The position numbers and the translations under genes were made by a program. From Cupriavidus pinatubonensis (GTDB taxonomy: Bacteria > Pseudomonadota > Gammaproteobacteria > Burkholderiales > Burkholderiaceae), in assembly GCF_019602855.1 (NCBI RefSeq), contig NZ_CP080769.1:62001-126000 (forward strand): a DNA stretch of 64,000 nt, given 5' to 3'. Each line of letters opens with the position of its first letter. Position 1 is the first letter of the stretch. The notes under the pieces are model-generated. The model saw nothing but the letters and a program-made list of their open reading frames with translations, did not search any database and had not been told where the DNA came from. Below are positions 7,862-17,748 of the stretch, piece after piece.

Positions 7862-9399
7862 ATGGCGACAGTAAAGCGGGGCACGCGCACGGCAACTCTA
7901 TCGGCAACCACGGACGTCATCACGGTCGATGGAACGGCTTACGCTGTCGGCTTGCTCTGGCAGTCAGCGTCGAAGCCGAAGGGGTTCATGCGCGAGGTCA
8001 AAGCCTTCACAAAGCAATACGGATTACGCCAGTTCGTACTGCGTGAAGGTGCGATGACGCAGATCGGTTACGTGTGACCACCACAGGCGCTCGTCCGCTG
8101 CGGAAGGCACAGGCCTTGGTACCGACGCTTGCTGACCTGTTGGGCACGTCGTGGCACGGGGTGTTTCAGGTGAGCGAGCGCACCTTTGTGATGGGCGCTG
8201 TTCACAATGGCGCGATCGTTCCCGAGGCCGATGTTGTGGGTAGCGAGGACGATGTTCGTTCGCGCTTTGGTGAGATCGTCGCTCGACCTTGGGCGAAGAT
8301 CTACGCGCCGCGCACCTTCCTGGCCACGGCAGAAAGTCTGAGTCTGGACACGGTACTTAGTCCAGGGGCGGTGCAGCGAAGTCGTGCGGGCCGCGGGAAA
8401 GGCTACCCAGTTCGTTCGACCACGCCAGACATTAGCAAGCGCCAGTTGGTGATCTACGGCGGCACAGCGGTGGTCGCCTTGGCCGCCTCGATGGTGCAGC
8501 ACCATCTCACCATCGCCCGGCAGGAAGAGAAGGCGAGGCAAGCTGCACTGACGGCCGCGCGGGAGTCCGCGAACCTGGAGAAGGAACGTGCTGCAGCCAT
8601 CGCGCAGGTCACGAGCATGGCCCCCGTCCCTCAGTGGCCCAATGAGCCGGCTGGCAGGACCGTGGTTAGCCGGTGCATGACTGCGATCCTGGCGGAGGGT
8701 CGCATCCCTGTCGTGATTGAGGGCTGGCGCTTCACCGGCGTGACGTGCGATGGCAATCGCATAAGTGTCGCCTATGGGCGCACCCCTGGTGCGAGCGAGG
8801 ACTCGTTTCTGGTAGCCGCTCGTCAAAGCTTTCCGTCCGTCAGCGTCGCGCCTGAGGTGGGAACAGCCAGCGGACCGGTGATGCCAGAGGAGCCTATGGC
8901 GGCCCGTGGCGAGGTCACCCTTTCGACATCGGAGGGTGCGTCGGTGCGGGCGAAGATGCTGGCCACGGCAGAGAGTGCGCGCCGAGACACACTTCCCGTG
9001 GTGGCCCGAATCTCGGCAGGCGACACCGGCAAGCTGTACGCCGAGTTGACATACATGGACGGCCAGGACGGTGAGGTGAGCGCCGGCGACCGTCTGCACG
9101 GCTTGGGTTGCCGTGTCAAATCTGTCTCGGACGTCCCGGAAATCGGAGTGTCGGTTAGGTTCGGGAAGAAGCAGACACGACTGCAGTACGCCGGCATGCA
9201 CACCGCCAGTCCGGCCGCTCCATCGACTCAGCCTCAGGCTCTAACGGGCCCAGCCGGGGTTCCCGCCGGAGCGCCGCGCATGGGTCTTTCGGGTGCTCCG
9301 CTAACGCAACCGGTGATGGTGCCGGCAACCATCGGCCAAGGGCCGCTCTACGGGAACGTTGCGCCTGCTGCCGCAGCGCCCCAAGCGCGGGCACAGTAA
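7862..9399 (+). pseudogene. pilO: PilO thin-pilus protein, frameshifted and apparently fused to PilP
   Basis: Residues from 7862 (MATVKRGTRTATL, then AYAVGLLWQSA) and the frame from 8074 (LADLLGTSWHGVFQVSERTF, IVPEADVVGSEDDVRSRFGE) match PilO of R64-like pilus systems. The two frames meet at GTGTGA (8072-8077), so one base has been gained or lost. A single membrane span is near residues 130-146 of the second frame. From about residue 275 the sequence looks like PilP (LPVVARISAGDTGKLYAELT, then a GD-L-G block). PilO thus seems to lack its end and to run directly into PilP by an in-frame deletion. A re-start at GTG 8074 could still make the long part. Confidence 0.6.
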
Positions 9400-9408
9400 A
9401 GGTCAGTA

Positions 9409-10797
9409 ATGGATAAAGCGAGAGACCAGGCACACTCCAGGATCGTCGAGGCGCGCCAGCGCGGCGTGCTGGCATGGTCATCGGAGAGCGGCAAGTACCC
9501 GGCAAATGATGCCGCTCGCGAACTTCTATGTTTGACGAGCGATGGTGTACTGCATGTGCTGGCCGGCAAGCAGCTGGACCCGCACGTGTTGAGCTACCAG
9601 CAGCTTGTCCGCGCGGAGGGCGTCGTGTCAATTCGCCCGCGGGAAGTCGGGTTCCCGGAGCTGAAGCTGCTGTACAAAGAGTTGTCCGGCTCCCATCGCA
9701 TTGGAGACCCGGTGCGCCGGGAGGTGTAGGCGACCGACCGGCAAGCGGAGGTCATTGGATACGTGAAGGAGGCCGTCGTCGAGAAGGCCTCCGATATCCG
9801 CCTAGTGGTACATGACGACGTTGGATACATCGAGTATCGGCTGGACGGTGATCTGTATGAGTTCTATCAACTGTCCGGCCAACACGTCCGCGACTTGATG
9901 TCGTCGATCTACCACTGGATGTGCGACGTGGCAGACGAGACGTTCAAGCCTTCACGCAGTCAGGACGCCAGGCTTAGCTCCGCCTTTGTCAAACAGATGG
10001 GACTGTACGGCGCCCGAGTCAGCACTAGGCCGACCGATCGGGGCATGATGATGGTGATCCGGCTTTTGTACAGAAGCCGAAACGAAGCCAACTCGGTCGC
10101 TGCGCTCCGCTTCTTTCCTGAACAGATCGAGGATCTCCAGACGATGAGACGCTCCCGCTATGGGATCAACATCGTGTCTGGGGCTACTGGCTCCGGCAAG
10201 TCGCTCACCCTTTCCGTGATCATGGGGGAAACGGTGGAAGAAGGCCGGCAGCGGATGGCCACAACGGGCCAACAGGGGTCCCGTGGCCGACCGAAGGGGA
10301 TTCGCGTCATTACCATCGAGGATCCACTGGGCATGTGGCTTGGACAACGCTGCACACGAGCGACGCCACGTCCGTACCCCAGCGCTTGATCGATCTAGGA
10401 CTGGATCGAACCTTGATCCTAGACCCGATGCTCTCAACCGGCTTCGTGAATCAGTCGCTTACGAAGCTGGTGTGCCCGCATTGTGCGCTGAAGTATGCGG
10501 AGCATAAGCACAAGTTGTCAGACGAGCTAAATGCACGCATTGAACGATTCTGCGATCCGACGGGAATTAAGCTGCGTGGACCGGGCTGCTTGAGATGCCG
10601 TTACGGCACGATGGATCGGGTTCTGATTGCCGAAACGGTCGTGCCGACTAGCGAGTTCATGGAGATCTACCGTGACGCGGGCAAGATTGCAGCCAGGAAG
10701 TACTGGGTGAACGAGATGGGCGGACTGACCAAATGCCAAGCGCTGATCCGGCGGATCTACGCCGGTGAGGTGGATCCACGAGACGGCGAGGCGGATG
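9409..10797 (+). pseudogene. pilQ: PilQ-type secretion ATPase, with stop codon and internal deletion
   Basis: This is a PulE/VirB11-class ATPase of thin pili. The frame starts MDKARDQAHSRIVEARQRG, hits an in-frame TAG at 9727, then continues in the same frame (SDIRLVVHDDVGYIEYRLDG). Walker A is GATGSGKS (near 10183-10206). The ASP-like ITIEDP block follows. Right after it about 60 to 70 residues holding Walker B and the GEIRD region are missing and the frame shifts near 10330. WTTLHTSDATSVPQRLIDLG then resumes, with a CPHC...CLRC zinc-type pair. The frame runs on without a stop into nuclease sequence at about 10798. It cannot be active. Confidence 0.75.
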
Positions 10798-11588
10798 TGT
10801 CGCCGCTCAAGATTTCACTTGCCCTGAACCGCAATGCCGGCCATGCGGCGTTCGTCATGATCGAGGAGCCGGAAAATCACCTTTCCCATACCAGCCTGAC
10901 CACGCTTCTCTCGCGGATCGAGTCGCTCACCCGTGACCATCAGCAGCTCTTCATCACCACGCACAGCACCTTCGTGCTGAATCGCCTCGGTCTGGATGCC
11001 ATCCTGCTCCTAACGAGCGGTAAAGCTTCGAAAATTACGTCGCTGGCTCCTGACACTGTGTCGTACTTCCAGCGCCTGCCTGGCTATGACACGCTGCGCA
11101 TGGCCCTAGCCAAGAAGATCGTACTTGTGGAAGGGCCTTCTGACGAAATCGTCTTCGAGCCCTTCTTCAAGGACATGTTCGGGAAGCGCCCCATGGATCT
11201 CGGTATCGACGTGATCAGCATGCGGCGATTGTCCTTGGCTCGCTGCCTTGAGTTTTGTGCCGCGTTAGACAAGTCAGTCGCCGCCATGCGAGACAATGAT
11301 GGCATGGACCCGGCCGAGCTTCGAACTGGCGTTGATGAGTGGCTCTGCGCAGGAAAGCGTGAACTATTCATTGGGCAAGTGGCGCATGGCCGCACCCTGG
11401 AGCCGCAACTCGTCCACCACAATGGCGAGTCGACTCTGCGCAGCTTGCTCGGCCTCACGGCGGCCGCGGATCTCCACAAATGGATGAATCGGGAGAGGAT
11501 TGAAACCGCGTTCCGGATTGCGAGCGCTGCGACCACGCTTACGCCTCCCGACTACATGCGCGCCGCCGCCACGTTCATCCATGGCTAA
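10798..11588 (+). pseudogene. OLD-family (GajA-like) nuclease, C-terminal part fused to pilQ
   Basis: The open frame 10335-11588 (417 residues) is a chimera: about 155 residues of PilQ followed by about 262 residues of an OLD-type ATPase-nuclease. Visible are the ATPase end (MIEEPENHLSHTSL, a Walker B/signature region, and FITTHSTFVLNRL) and a Toprim domain beginning KIVLVEGPSDEIVFEPFF with the later MRDNDG acidic motif. The ATPase N-terminus with Walker A is absent. The closest known arrangement is GajA of the Gabija defence pair, because a UvrD-like gene follows with an 8-base overlap. Without the N-terminus activity is doubtful, though the Toprim half is whole. Confidence 0.7.
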
Positions 11589-12646
11589 CCTGCTCACCCT
11601 GGCTGTTGCCGGCTCGCGCAAGACTCAAGGCATCGTCGATCATTGCGCGGGGCTTTCTTCAGAGCGTCGCGCGCTCGTGCTGACCTTTACCCAGGCGAAT
11701 CAGGAAGAACTGCGACGCCGACTGGGTCAGCGAGCCGGCGATCACCTGGGCATCGAGGTGATGGGATGGTTCACCTTCCTGTTACGGCATTTTGCCTTTT
11801 CTCCTGTTCAAGTTTCCTGGCAAGCGGGTTCTAGGATTCAGTTTTGAAGGGCGACCGCACAGGCACGCGACAGGCTTGTCGCGATTTCTCGATGTTCATG
11901 GCGCAGCGTATGCATGTGAACTGGGGCGGCTTTCGAGCGAACTCGTAGGCGCAAGCGAAGGCGCTTTGCTGAAACGCCTGGAGAGTTTGTACGACGAGAT
12001 ACTAATAGACGAAGTGCAAGACCTGAGCGCTCATGATTGGGAGATTGTAGACGCGCTGCTGCACTCGTCTATTCACATCCGGATGGTTGGAGATATCCGT
12101 CAATCGGTCTTGGCAACGAACCCGCGCAGCACTAAGAACAAACAGTATGCCTATGCAGAAACAGTCAAGTGGTTCCGTGAGCGAGAACAACTGGGAAGGC
12201 TGGCCATTAGGGAGAGTGTCGAGACATGGCGATGCCATCCGAAAATTGCTGCATTCTCCGACACGATTTTCGACGCGAGCTGGGCGTTCCCTTCAACCGT
12301 CTCTCGCAACGATGCGATGACGGATCACGACGGCGTATTCCTTCTAACGAAGAAGCACGTGAGGGACTATGTAGAACGATTCGCGCCACAGTGCCTACGA
12401 AGCATGGCTGGCTCAGGCAAGGAGTTCAATCTGGATTTCATGAACTTCAAGGTCGCGAAGGGCTCAACATTTGAGCGTGTGCTTATCATGCCGACGGCAG
12501 GTATTACCGACTTCGTGCGTAAGGGATCAAGCTTGGAGCCAGTACCAGCAGCGAGCTTTTACGTGGCCGTTACTCGAGCTGCACAAAGTGTGGCCATGGT
12601 CATTGACAATGCGGGTGCATCTACGTTGCCGTATTGGACACCCTAA
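11581..12646 (+). pseudogene. UvrD-like helicase (GajB-like), one frameshift
   Basis: The ATG at 11581 overlaps the end of the nuclease frame. The first frame reads LLTLAVAGSRKTQGIVDHCA, a variant Walker A with RKT in place of GKT, then ALVLTFTQANQEEL. Near 11790 one base is gained or lost and a second frame continues with ILIDEVQDLSAHDWEI (motif II, DEVQD), MVGDIRQSVLATNPR, WRCHPKIAAFSD, FMNFKVAKGSTFERVLIMPT and YVAVTRAAQSVA (motif VI). All superfamily 1 landmarks except the split are present. With the preceding nuclease this matches the Gabija gene order. The length of about 350 residues is short, as in many such partners. Confidence 0.7.
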
Positions 12647-12858
12647 CCGGCTTGGTAGCTGTCATGCCTCTCAAAATGCCATTGACTGAGGGATTCGTTG
12701 GTCCATGCTACTCGGGGACTACGGGGGGCGAAGAATGATCGGCGCATTGTCACCGACAAGATTGCATAGCGGACCTTTTCTCGAACGGGACAGTTTTGAA
12801 ACGCGGGGCCTTCCGTTTGTCCGCTCTGTCGGTCGGCTATCGGCTTGGGTGCCGCCCG

Positions 12859-13545
12859 TCAAGCCGAGACCCCGGTCACCCATTCGCCCGCGAGCGTGGA
12901 AACTGCGCATGCGCCTAGACCGACGATGCGACACGAACCACTGCCAGGGTAAATAACCGACTCGTGATGATGACCATGGAATGCGCGGGTCACGCCCATG
13001 ACGTCAATCAGCGAGTCAATCGCATCGAAACCATGCGGGTGACACGCTGGAGCCTCATGGCTCACCAAGACGTCCGCTCGCTGATTCCACAGCGCGTGGT
13101 ACGTCTGCGGGAAGATGGTGCTGCGATGACGCCGCGGCAAACCATCCCGCCAGTAATTCCCTTTTCCGCATTGGGCAAGATAGTCGGACTCGCTCACGAT
13201 GCGCGGTGCTTCGGGTGGCATCCATACCTGACCACGAAAAATGCCCCCCAGCCCCGCGATCCGGACGCCTGCGATCGTGACGACACGGCCATCGAGATTG
13301 CGGTCAGCCAAGCCTGAGCCGAATAGATTGTCGTAGTCGGTATCACTATCGGTATCATGATTGCCGGGAATCCACCACACTTCCGTCAATTGCAGAATAC
13401 TGGCGAGCTCCTCATCCAGCGGACGCTTGGCTTGGATGTCGCCGACGAGCACCACGGCTTCCGGACGATACCGCTGGACACTTTCGATCAGCGGGCCGAA
13501 CTCGCCATGCGGGTCTCCGCAGAAAAATACGTTGCTTCTAGGCAT
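12859..13545 (-). CDS. Metallophosphoesterase, calcineurin-like
   Basis: This 228-residue protein shows the metal-binding blocks of calcineurin-like phosphoesterases in order: CGDPHGEF, VLVGDIQ, IPGNHDTDSD, SHEAPACH and AFHGHHH. It has no signal peptide or membrane span, so it is probably cytoplasmic. The substrate cannot be told; protein, nucleotide or RNA-cap phosphatases share this fold. It starts at ATG 13545, 16 bases after the end of a small broken gene on the same strand, and the pair looks like a plasmid-borne cargo operon. The frame is intact. Confidence 0.85.
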   Translation of the reverse strand: MPRSNVFFCGDPHGEFGPLIESVQRYRPEAVVLVGDIQAKRPLDEELASILQLTEVWWIPGNHDTDSDTDYDNLFGSGLADRNLDGRVVTIAGVRIAGLGGIFRGQVWMPPEAPRIVSESDYLAQCGKGNYWRDGLPRRHRSTIFPQTYHALWNQRADVLVSHEAPACHPHGFDAIDSLIDVMGVTRAFHGHHHESVIYPGSGSCRIVGLGACAVSTLAGEWVTGVSA

Positions 13546-13561
13546 CTTGCGCGTCCGTGGG

Positions 13562-13772
13562 CTATTTGCGTTTGGGGGAAACAGGCGCCTCGGTGACGAC
13601 CACCGTCGACGGAAGCTCCTTAAGGCGGCCCCAGGTTTTGCGCATACCCCGTGTCCGTTGAGCCGCCAGAGCGGTCAACTTGCCGCGGCGTAGCCAGGCT
13701 GTCCCGATGCCGGCGCCAATCGCTCGCAGGGCTTCTTCGGACTCAAACGATTAAGGCGTCGCAGTAGTCATG
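13562..13772 (-). pseudogene. Small basic protein with early stop codon
   Basis: An ATG at 13772 gives MTTATP and then TAA, but the same frame continues for about 60 residues (EEALRAIGAGIGTAWLRRGK, then LTALAAQRTRGMRKTWG) and stops at 13562, just before the metallophosphoesterase gene. The protein would be small, helical and strongly basic. I do not recognise it. A single base change in the seventh codon would restore it. It probably shared a transcript with the phosphoesterase. Confidence 0.45.
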
Positions 13773-13931
13773 CCCTATAAACAGTGCGAATCGACCATAA
13801 CGCTCATTTTATAGTGCAGATCGATCGTACCGGTGAGGCGATTGCGACATTATCGATCACCACGATGAGAGTCATTGCGGGTGAGCGGACATTCCCGCGG
13901 CATTGGCTGTGGTGAAGGATGACCCGATGTA

Positions 13932-13988
13932 CCCATCAACTTTGAGAATCCAGCCCACGAACTTTGGGACAAACCCACGAACTGTGAG
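13932..13988 (+). repeat. Three 15-base direct repeats, iteron-like
   Basis: CCCATCAACTTTGAG (13932), CCCACGAACTTTGGG (13954) and CCCACGAACTGTGAG (13974) follow at 22- and 20-base steps, about two helical turns. They lie in the 320-base gap before the gene at 14093 and do not resemble the origin iterons. They may be sites of another initiator or regulator. The remainder of 13773-14092 shows nothing recognisable. Confidence 0.6.
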
Positions 13989-14092
13989 TGCATTCGAAGG
14001 AAGATCCAGCGCTGAAACGAGTAATCTACGGCCCGGCTGAAGACAAAGGTAGGTCGCTGCGCCGGGTGTGGCAGGTTAAAAGGGGATACATT

Positions 14093-14595
14093 ATGAAGTT
14101 CACCAATCACAATATGTCGGAAAAGGGCTTGGCCCCTTTCACCGCTGTAATGGCGGCTCTCGGCACCGGCGTCGTGACTGCACAAACCAGTGCTATCAAG
14201 GGCATCATGAATTCCCGCTCGCTGACCATGGCTGTTCTGGTGCCGACTGCCGCGTTTTCGGCTTTCGTCCTCGGCGCATCTCCTATCGGCTTGGCACGCA
14301 TCCTCCTTACTGGTGACGTGGCGGCGATTCGGGGGAATGCGGCACACTATCACCTCTTTGCATGTGCCCTGGCTATTTTCGCACTGATTACCACGGCACT
14401 GTACTTCAAGGCCTATAAGTTCGGGCCGGGAGTGTTCAGCGTATCCAGTTCGAGGACGTGGAAAACGTGGTGGATCACATCATTCAATTGACGGATGGCG
14501 TGATCGAGCGCGCCAAGGAAGAGAGCGCATCCTTCTACGACCATCTTCGTGCTGCTCGAACTGCCGAGCACGAGCCTCGATATCGCGGGCAGTAG
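14093..14595 (+). pseudogene. Small membrane protein, frameshifted near its C-terminus
   Basis: The ATG at 14093 follows an AGGGG ribosome site. Hydrophobic segments lie near residues 14-30, 42-62 and 85-105 (AHYHLFACALAIFALITTAL). Near 14437 the frame turns to tryptophan- and serine-rich nonsense and ends at 14491, while the next frame gives IQFEDVENVVDHIIQLTDGV and ERAKEESASFYDHLRAARTA up to a TAG at 14595. That acidic helical tail makes a more credible end. I do not recognise the family. Confidence 0.5.
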
Positions 14596-14790
14596 GCCGG
14601 CGCGCCGAGCTGTCTACGCGGCATCCATCCCTCTCACCGGCCAGCACCAGAACCCGGCCTCGCCCATTACGCAGTCGACCCAATCGGGCGACTCGCATTG
14701 GACTTCGGTCCGCCGCTGAACGACCGAGCTCTCTCTCTCCCTCCCTTGTTCGCGATACATAGGCCAGTCAGGCCGTCGCGTCATCTATTA

Positions 14791-15018
14791 ATTCCCACGC
14801 TAAAGCCCATTCGAGTTCCGGTCAAGCGCATTCAATCGCATTGGAGCGCATAGAGGTCGGGCTTTGAATGTTGTTCGAGCGCGTCATAGCGCATTCAAGC
14901 GCATTGGAGCGCGTAGCGGTCTGGGTTTGGATGCCGTTCGAGCGCGTCATAGCGCATTCAAGCGCATTGGAGCGCGTAGCCATCGGGCTTGGAATGCCGT
15001 TCAAGCGCATCCAAGCTG
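14791..15018 (+). repeat. Decamer repeat block C with three 63-base units
   Basis: It begins with the same 28-base leader as block B (14791-14818). Units of 63 bases start near 14810, 14873 and 14936, with a partial fourth at 14999. Each unit contains GTTCGAGCGCGTCATAG, GCGCATTCAAGCGCATTGG and AGCGCGTAGC, the core again being decamers. As 63 is a multiple of 3 both strands stay open across the array, giving apparent 21-residue repeat proteins that are most likely not real. The flanks (14596-14790, 15019-15160) hold no recognisable gene. Confidence 0.8.
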
Positions 15019-15161
15019 GCCTTGACGCGCCTTGGGGTGCGGAAGGACCCAACAATTAGACGTTGAGAGGGGACGCGCCGCGGCGGCGACACGTTGAGCG
15101 TGGAAGCGGACATCACAAGCCAGGTTCCGCGCGCCGGTAAGGCACATATTACGCAGTGGCT

Positions 15162-15217
15162 CTGTTCAATACAAACCCCGCGCTGTTCAATACAAAGCCG
15201 ACGCTGTTCAATACAAA
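15162..15217 (+). repeat. Three 14-base direct repeats at exact 21-base period
   Basis: CTGTTCAATACAAA occurs without change at 15162, 15183 and 15204. The exact 21-base step equals two helical turns and is typical of iterons or phased operator sites. An AT-rich region with GTTAA-N8-TTAAC follows, and the next gene is recombinase copy 2 at 15647. The stretch 15218-15646 contains no convincing gene. Confidence 0.75.
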
Positions 15218-15646
15218 GAGCACGTGGACCTAACAGTCATCACGTTAACCCTTTGATTAACATAGAAAAAAGAGAAGTTCTAGGGCTTACGGACTTCGCA
15301 TATTTAGGATTGCTATCCAACAACGATTTCACATCGAAAATATATATGTGAAGTACGCCACATCCTTTACGTCTAGGTTCCGTGACGACGATTCAATCGG
15401 ATTTTTCTTCAACGAATGCAAGGTTGGGCGGCTTCAGCGCAGACCCGTCTAGCGCTTAGCTGGCGGCGAATCTTGGCGCCTCTCGGATCAATTCGAGTCA
15501 GCATTGGCGGCGGCCAGACCATCAAAAATAGTTCACACTTGATGGAGGTGGAGATATCACATTTTTCAATATCACTTAATGCACCCGACATAACGTGTGT
15601 AGTAAAGTCTGAGAGGTAGAAGCGTCCAATTTGAGATTGGTGGAAG

Positions 15647-16990
15647 ATGATTAAGTGTAAAGACGAGTTTGAGGGCGAGGCCGAGCCGCAGGGCAGTGCG
15701 AATCAGTTGGCAGACGAGGACCTGAAGGAGCATCCTCCGGGCGAGATCCGCATAGTGAGCCAGTTCGACTTCAGGTCGCCTGCTGAGAGGGGGCTGATAC
15801 CGTACTACGTCCTGACGCAGATGCCACATGGACGGGGTGAGCTTGCGGCGGACGTGGACTCGAAGGAGCGGGACCGGCCGGCGGATTTATCTGATGGGAA
15901 GGCTGGTCGTCCGCCACATCCGATCAGTGCGACATCCGGTAAGCCGTTCGGGCCGGCCGTGCAGAGGGTGTCCGATAGCATCCTGCATCGCTATCACAAG
16001 GCGGTTGATTCCCTATGGAGGCGGATCGTGGCCAAGGACAGGGGCTCCCATATGTATCGTGTTGTCGGGCCACTCGAGATCGTCGACCTTTTGCTGCGAC
16101 GCGCGCCTGAAATGCGACCGTCCACCTGAAACACGACCAGGGCCGCGGTGCTGTACTGGCTGGAGGGACTGCCTCAGAACGAGGACGTCATGCAATCGAG
16201 GGTGATCCTTCTGACTGGCTGCCCGAAGGATGGCTTCAAGGGAACCAAACCCGGGGCAACCGCGACTCGCTATTCGTCCAAGTCACAGCGCAAGCGCACG
16301 TTCTCAAAGCGAGAGTTTGACCGATTGCTGCGCTACCTCGATAAGCGTGCTCTGGCGTCGCACAAGACCCTTAGCCCAAATGCTCTGGTCGGGACGTGGT
16401 TGCGGGCCGGACTCGCCTCAGGTCTCCGTCCTGTTGAATGCGAGCATGCGGCATGGGCCGATGAGTCCGAGAGCAAGTTGCGGGTCAAGACTGCAAAGCA
16501 GCGTCTGCGAAAGGCCGACTGGACGGCAGGGATTGCCAGGTTAGAGATTGATTCGGGGCCGGAGGTAGCGGATGAGGTGCAACGTCCAAAGTATCGACTG
16601 GTCAGCATTGACGAACCCGATCGGGAGGTAGTCGGTGAGTTTATGAATATGCTGCACTCCCTTCTGGACGAAGGGGAACGGTATCAAGATATTTACAACC
16701 GCGTCAGAAGGTATCTTTGGCTTTCGTCGTTAGCGGTTTTCGGCGAAGAGGGCACCCGCTTTTCTCTTTATCTGATGCGTGGCCAATTCGGGTCGAATAG
16801 GAAGGCGCGCCAAGGTACGGCGGCTACTGCAGGCGAGATGGGTAACTCTCCATTGAAGGCGAGTGGTTATTATGGGAAAGTAATCCACGCTCACCGAACT
16901 GGCGGTTCTGGTGGACAAAAGCCGGCAGAGCGATTAAGAGATTTGCACCATGAAACCGCGAGCCGTGAGAAAGGCGATGGCGGGAAGTAG
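15647..16990 (+). pseudogene. Tyrosine-recombinase-like protein copy 2, split by an in-frame TGA
   Basis: A single frame of 447 codons is interrupted only by TGA at 16127-16129. The first part (FDFRSPAERGLIPYYVLTQM) is shared with copy 1. The second resembles the catalytic domain of phage-type integrases: GLRPVE with the box I arginine near codon 263, then LYLMRGQFGSNRKA and a YYGK at the expected tyrosine. The usual histidines are replaced (RGQ for RHQ, MGN for MGH), so it is either degenerate or a divergent class. The TGA may be a nonsense mutation. A re-start at 16148 would leave most of the domain. Confidence 0.55.
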
Positions 16991-17280
16991 TGTTTCTGTA
17001 TATCCGGGTCCGCAATAGTGGGCAAGCTCAATGATTTTTGCGGTTTTCGTTTGGACCGAATCTGGTTCTTCTGCGGATATCTGATCCGACTAAGGGAGCC
17101 GGGTTGATTCGGGTTTGAAGTCGACCCAACGCGCCAGGGCTTTCTCGGCGACAGACGGCACTTGCGCATCGTCAGACCGGCCGTGACATTCTCCCCGTCG
17201 ACCGGGATTTGCAAGTCATTTGAATTTGCGTGGGTCGTCTCGCAATCAGTAGGCTGGGTATATCAACTCAACGACCGGTG

Positions 17281-17748
17281 ATGCCCATGCAGCCTATCTA
17301 CGAATCCCAAACGTTCACCCTAATCACGTCGCTCCTGATCGCGGCGACTATCGTCGCGCCGTTGGCTGCTTTCCTAGGGGGCCAGCTCAAGGAGGTTCTT
17401 GGGGAGGTGTCTGCCTTTGACGGCGAGGGAGCAGCGCAAGTCTCTGCCGCGTTCCTGCTGGCGTTGCTGGCCACGTTGGGCTACGGCGCCGATTCCGTCG
17501 CGCCTCCTGTTTGGGTGGGCGTGCTCTGCGTCGGTATCGCCTACTCGCCAGTTGCATGGCTGACCGTCCGGGCTGTGCGCGGTTCGACTCGCGCCGGTTG
17601 TGCACCGCCAGCAGGCAGCCCTCTAAAGCGATTGGTGCAGCCCCAGGCGGGACTGGACCGACTCAAACCCAACGGAGTATCTGATGACGACCGTATTCGA
17701 GACCCACGGGGCTTGCCTGCCCGCATTGTGGAACTGATGACAGGCTAA
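17281..17748 (+). CDS. Hypothetical membrane protein
   Basis: The ATG at 17281 starts MPMQPIYESQTFTLITSLLI. There are two or three hydrophobic segments (about residues 10-32, 55-72 and 78-96), then an arginine- and proline-rich soluble tail. I do not recognise it. Its 3' end overlaps the converging exonuclease-like frame by about 85 bases, which suggests that one of the two tails is out of its true frame. About 290 bases before it hold nothing clear. Confidence 0.45.
   Translation: MPMQPIYESQTFTLITSLLIAATIVAPLAAFLGGQLKEVLGEVSAFDGEGAAQVSAAFLLALLATLGYGADSVAPPVWVGVLCVGIAYSPVAWLTVRAVRGSTRAGCAPPAGSPLKRLVQPQAGLDRLKPNGVSDDDRIRDPRGLPARIVELMTG

Noticed and set aside
8068..9201. 377-codon frame on the minus strand opposite pilO
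   Set aside because: It is rich in R, H and C with no domain; the plus strand carries the recognisable PilO and PilP sequence.
14822..15059. Protein with 21-residue repeats on either strand
   Set aside because: The 63-base unit keeps all frames open; no ribosome site and no similarity, and the same decamers occur in clearly non-coding blocks.
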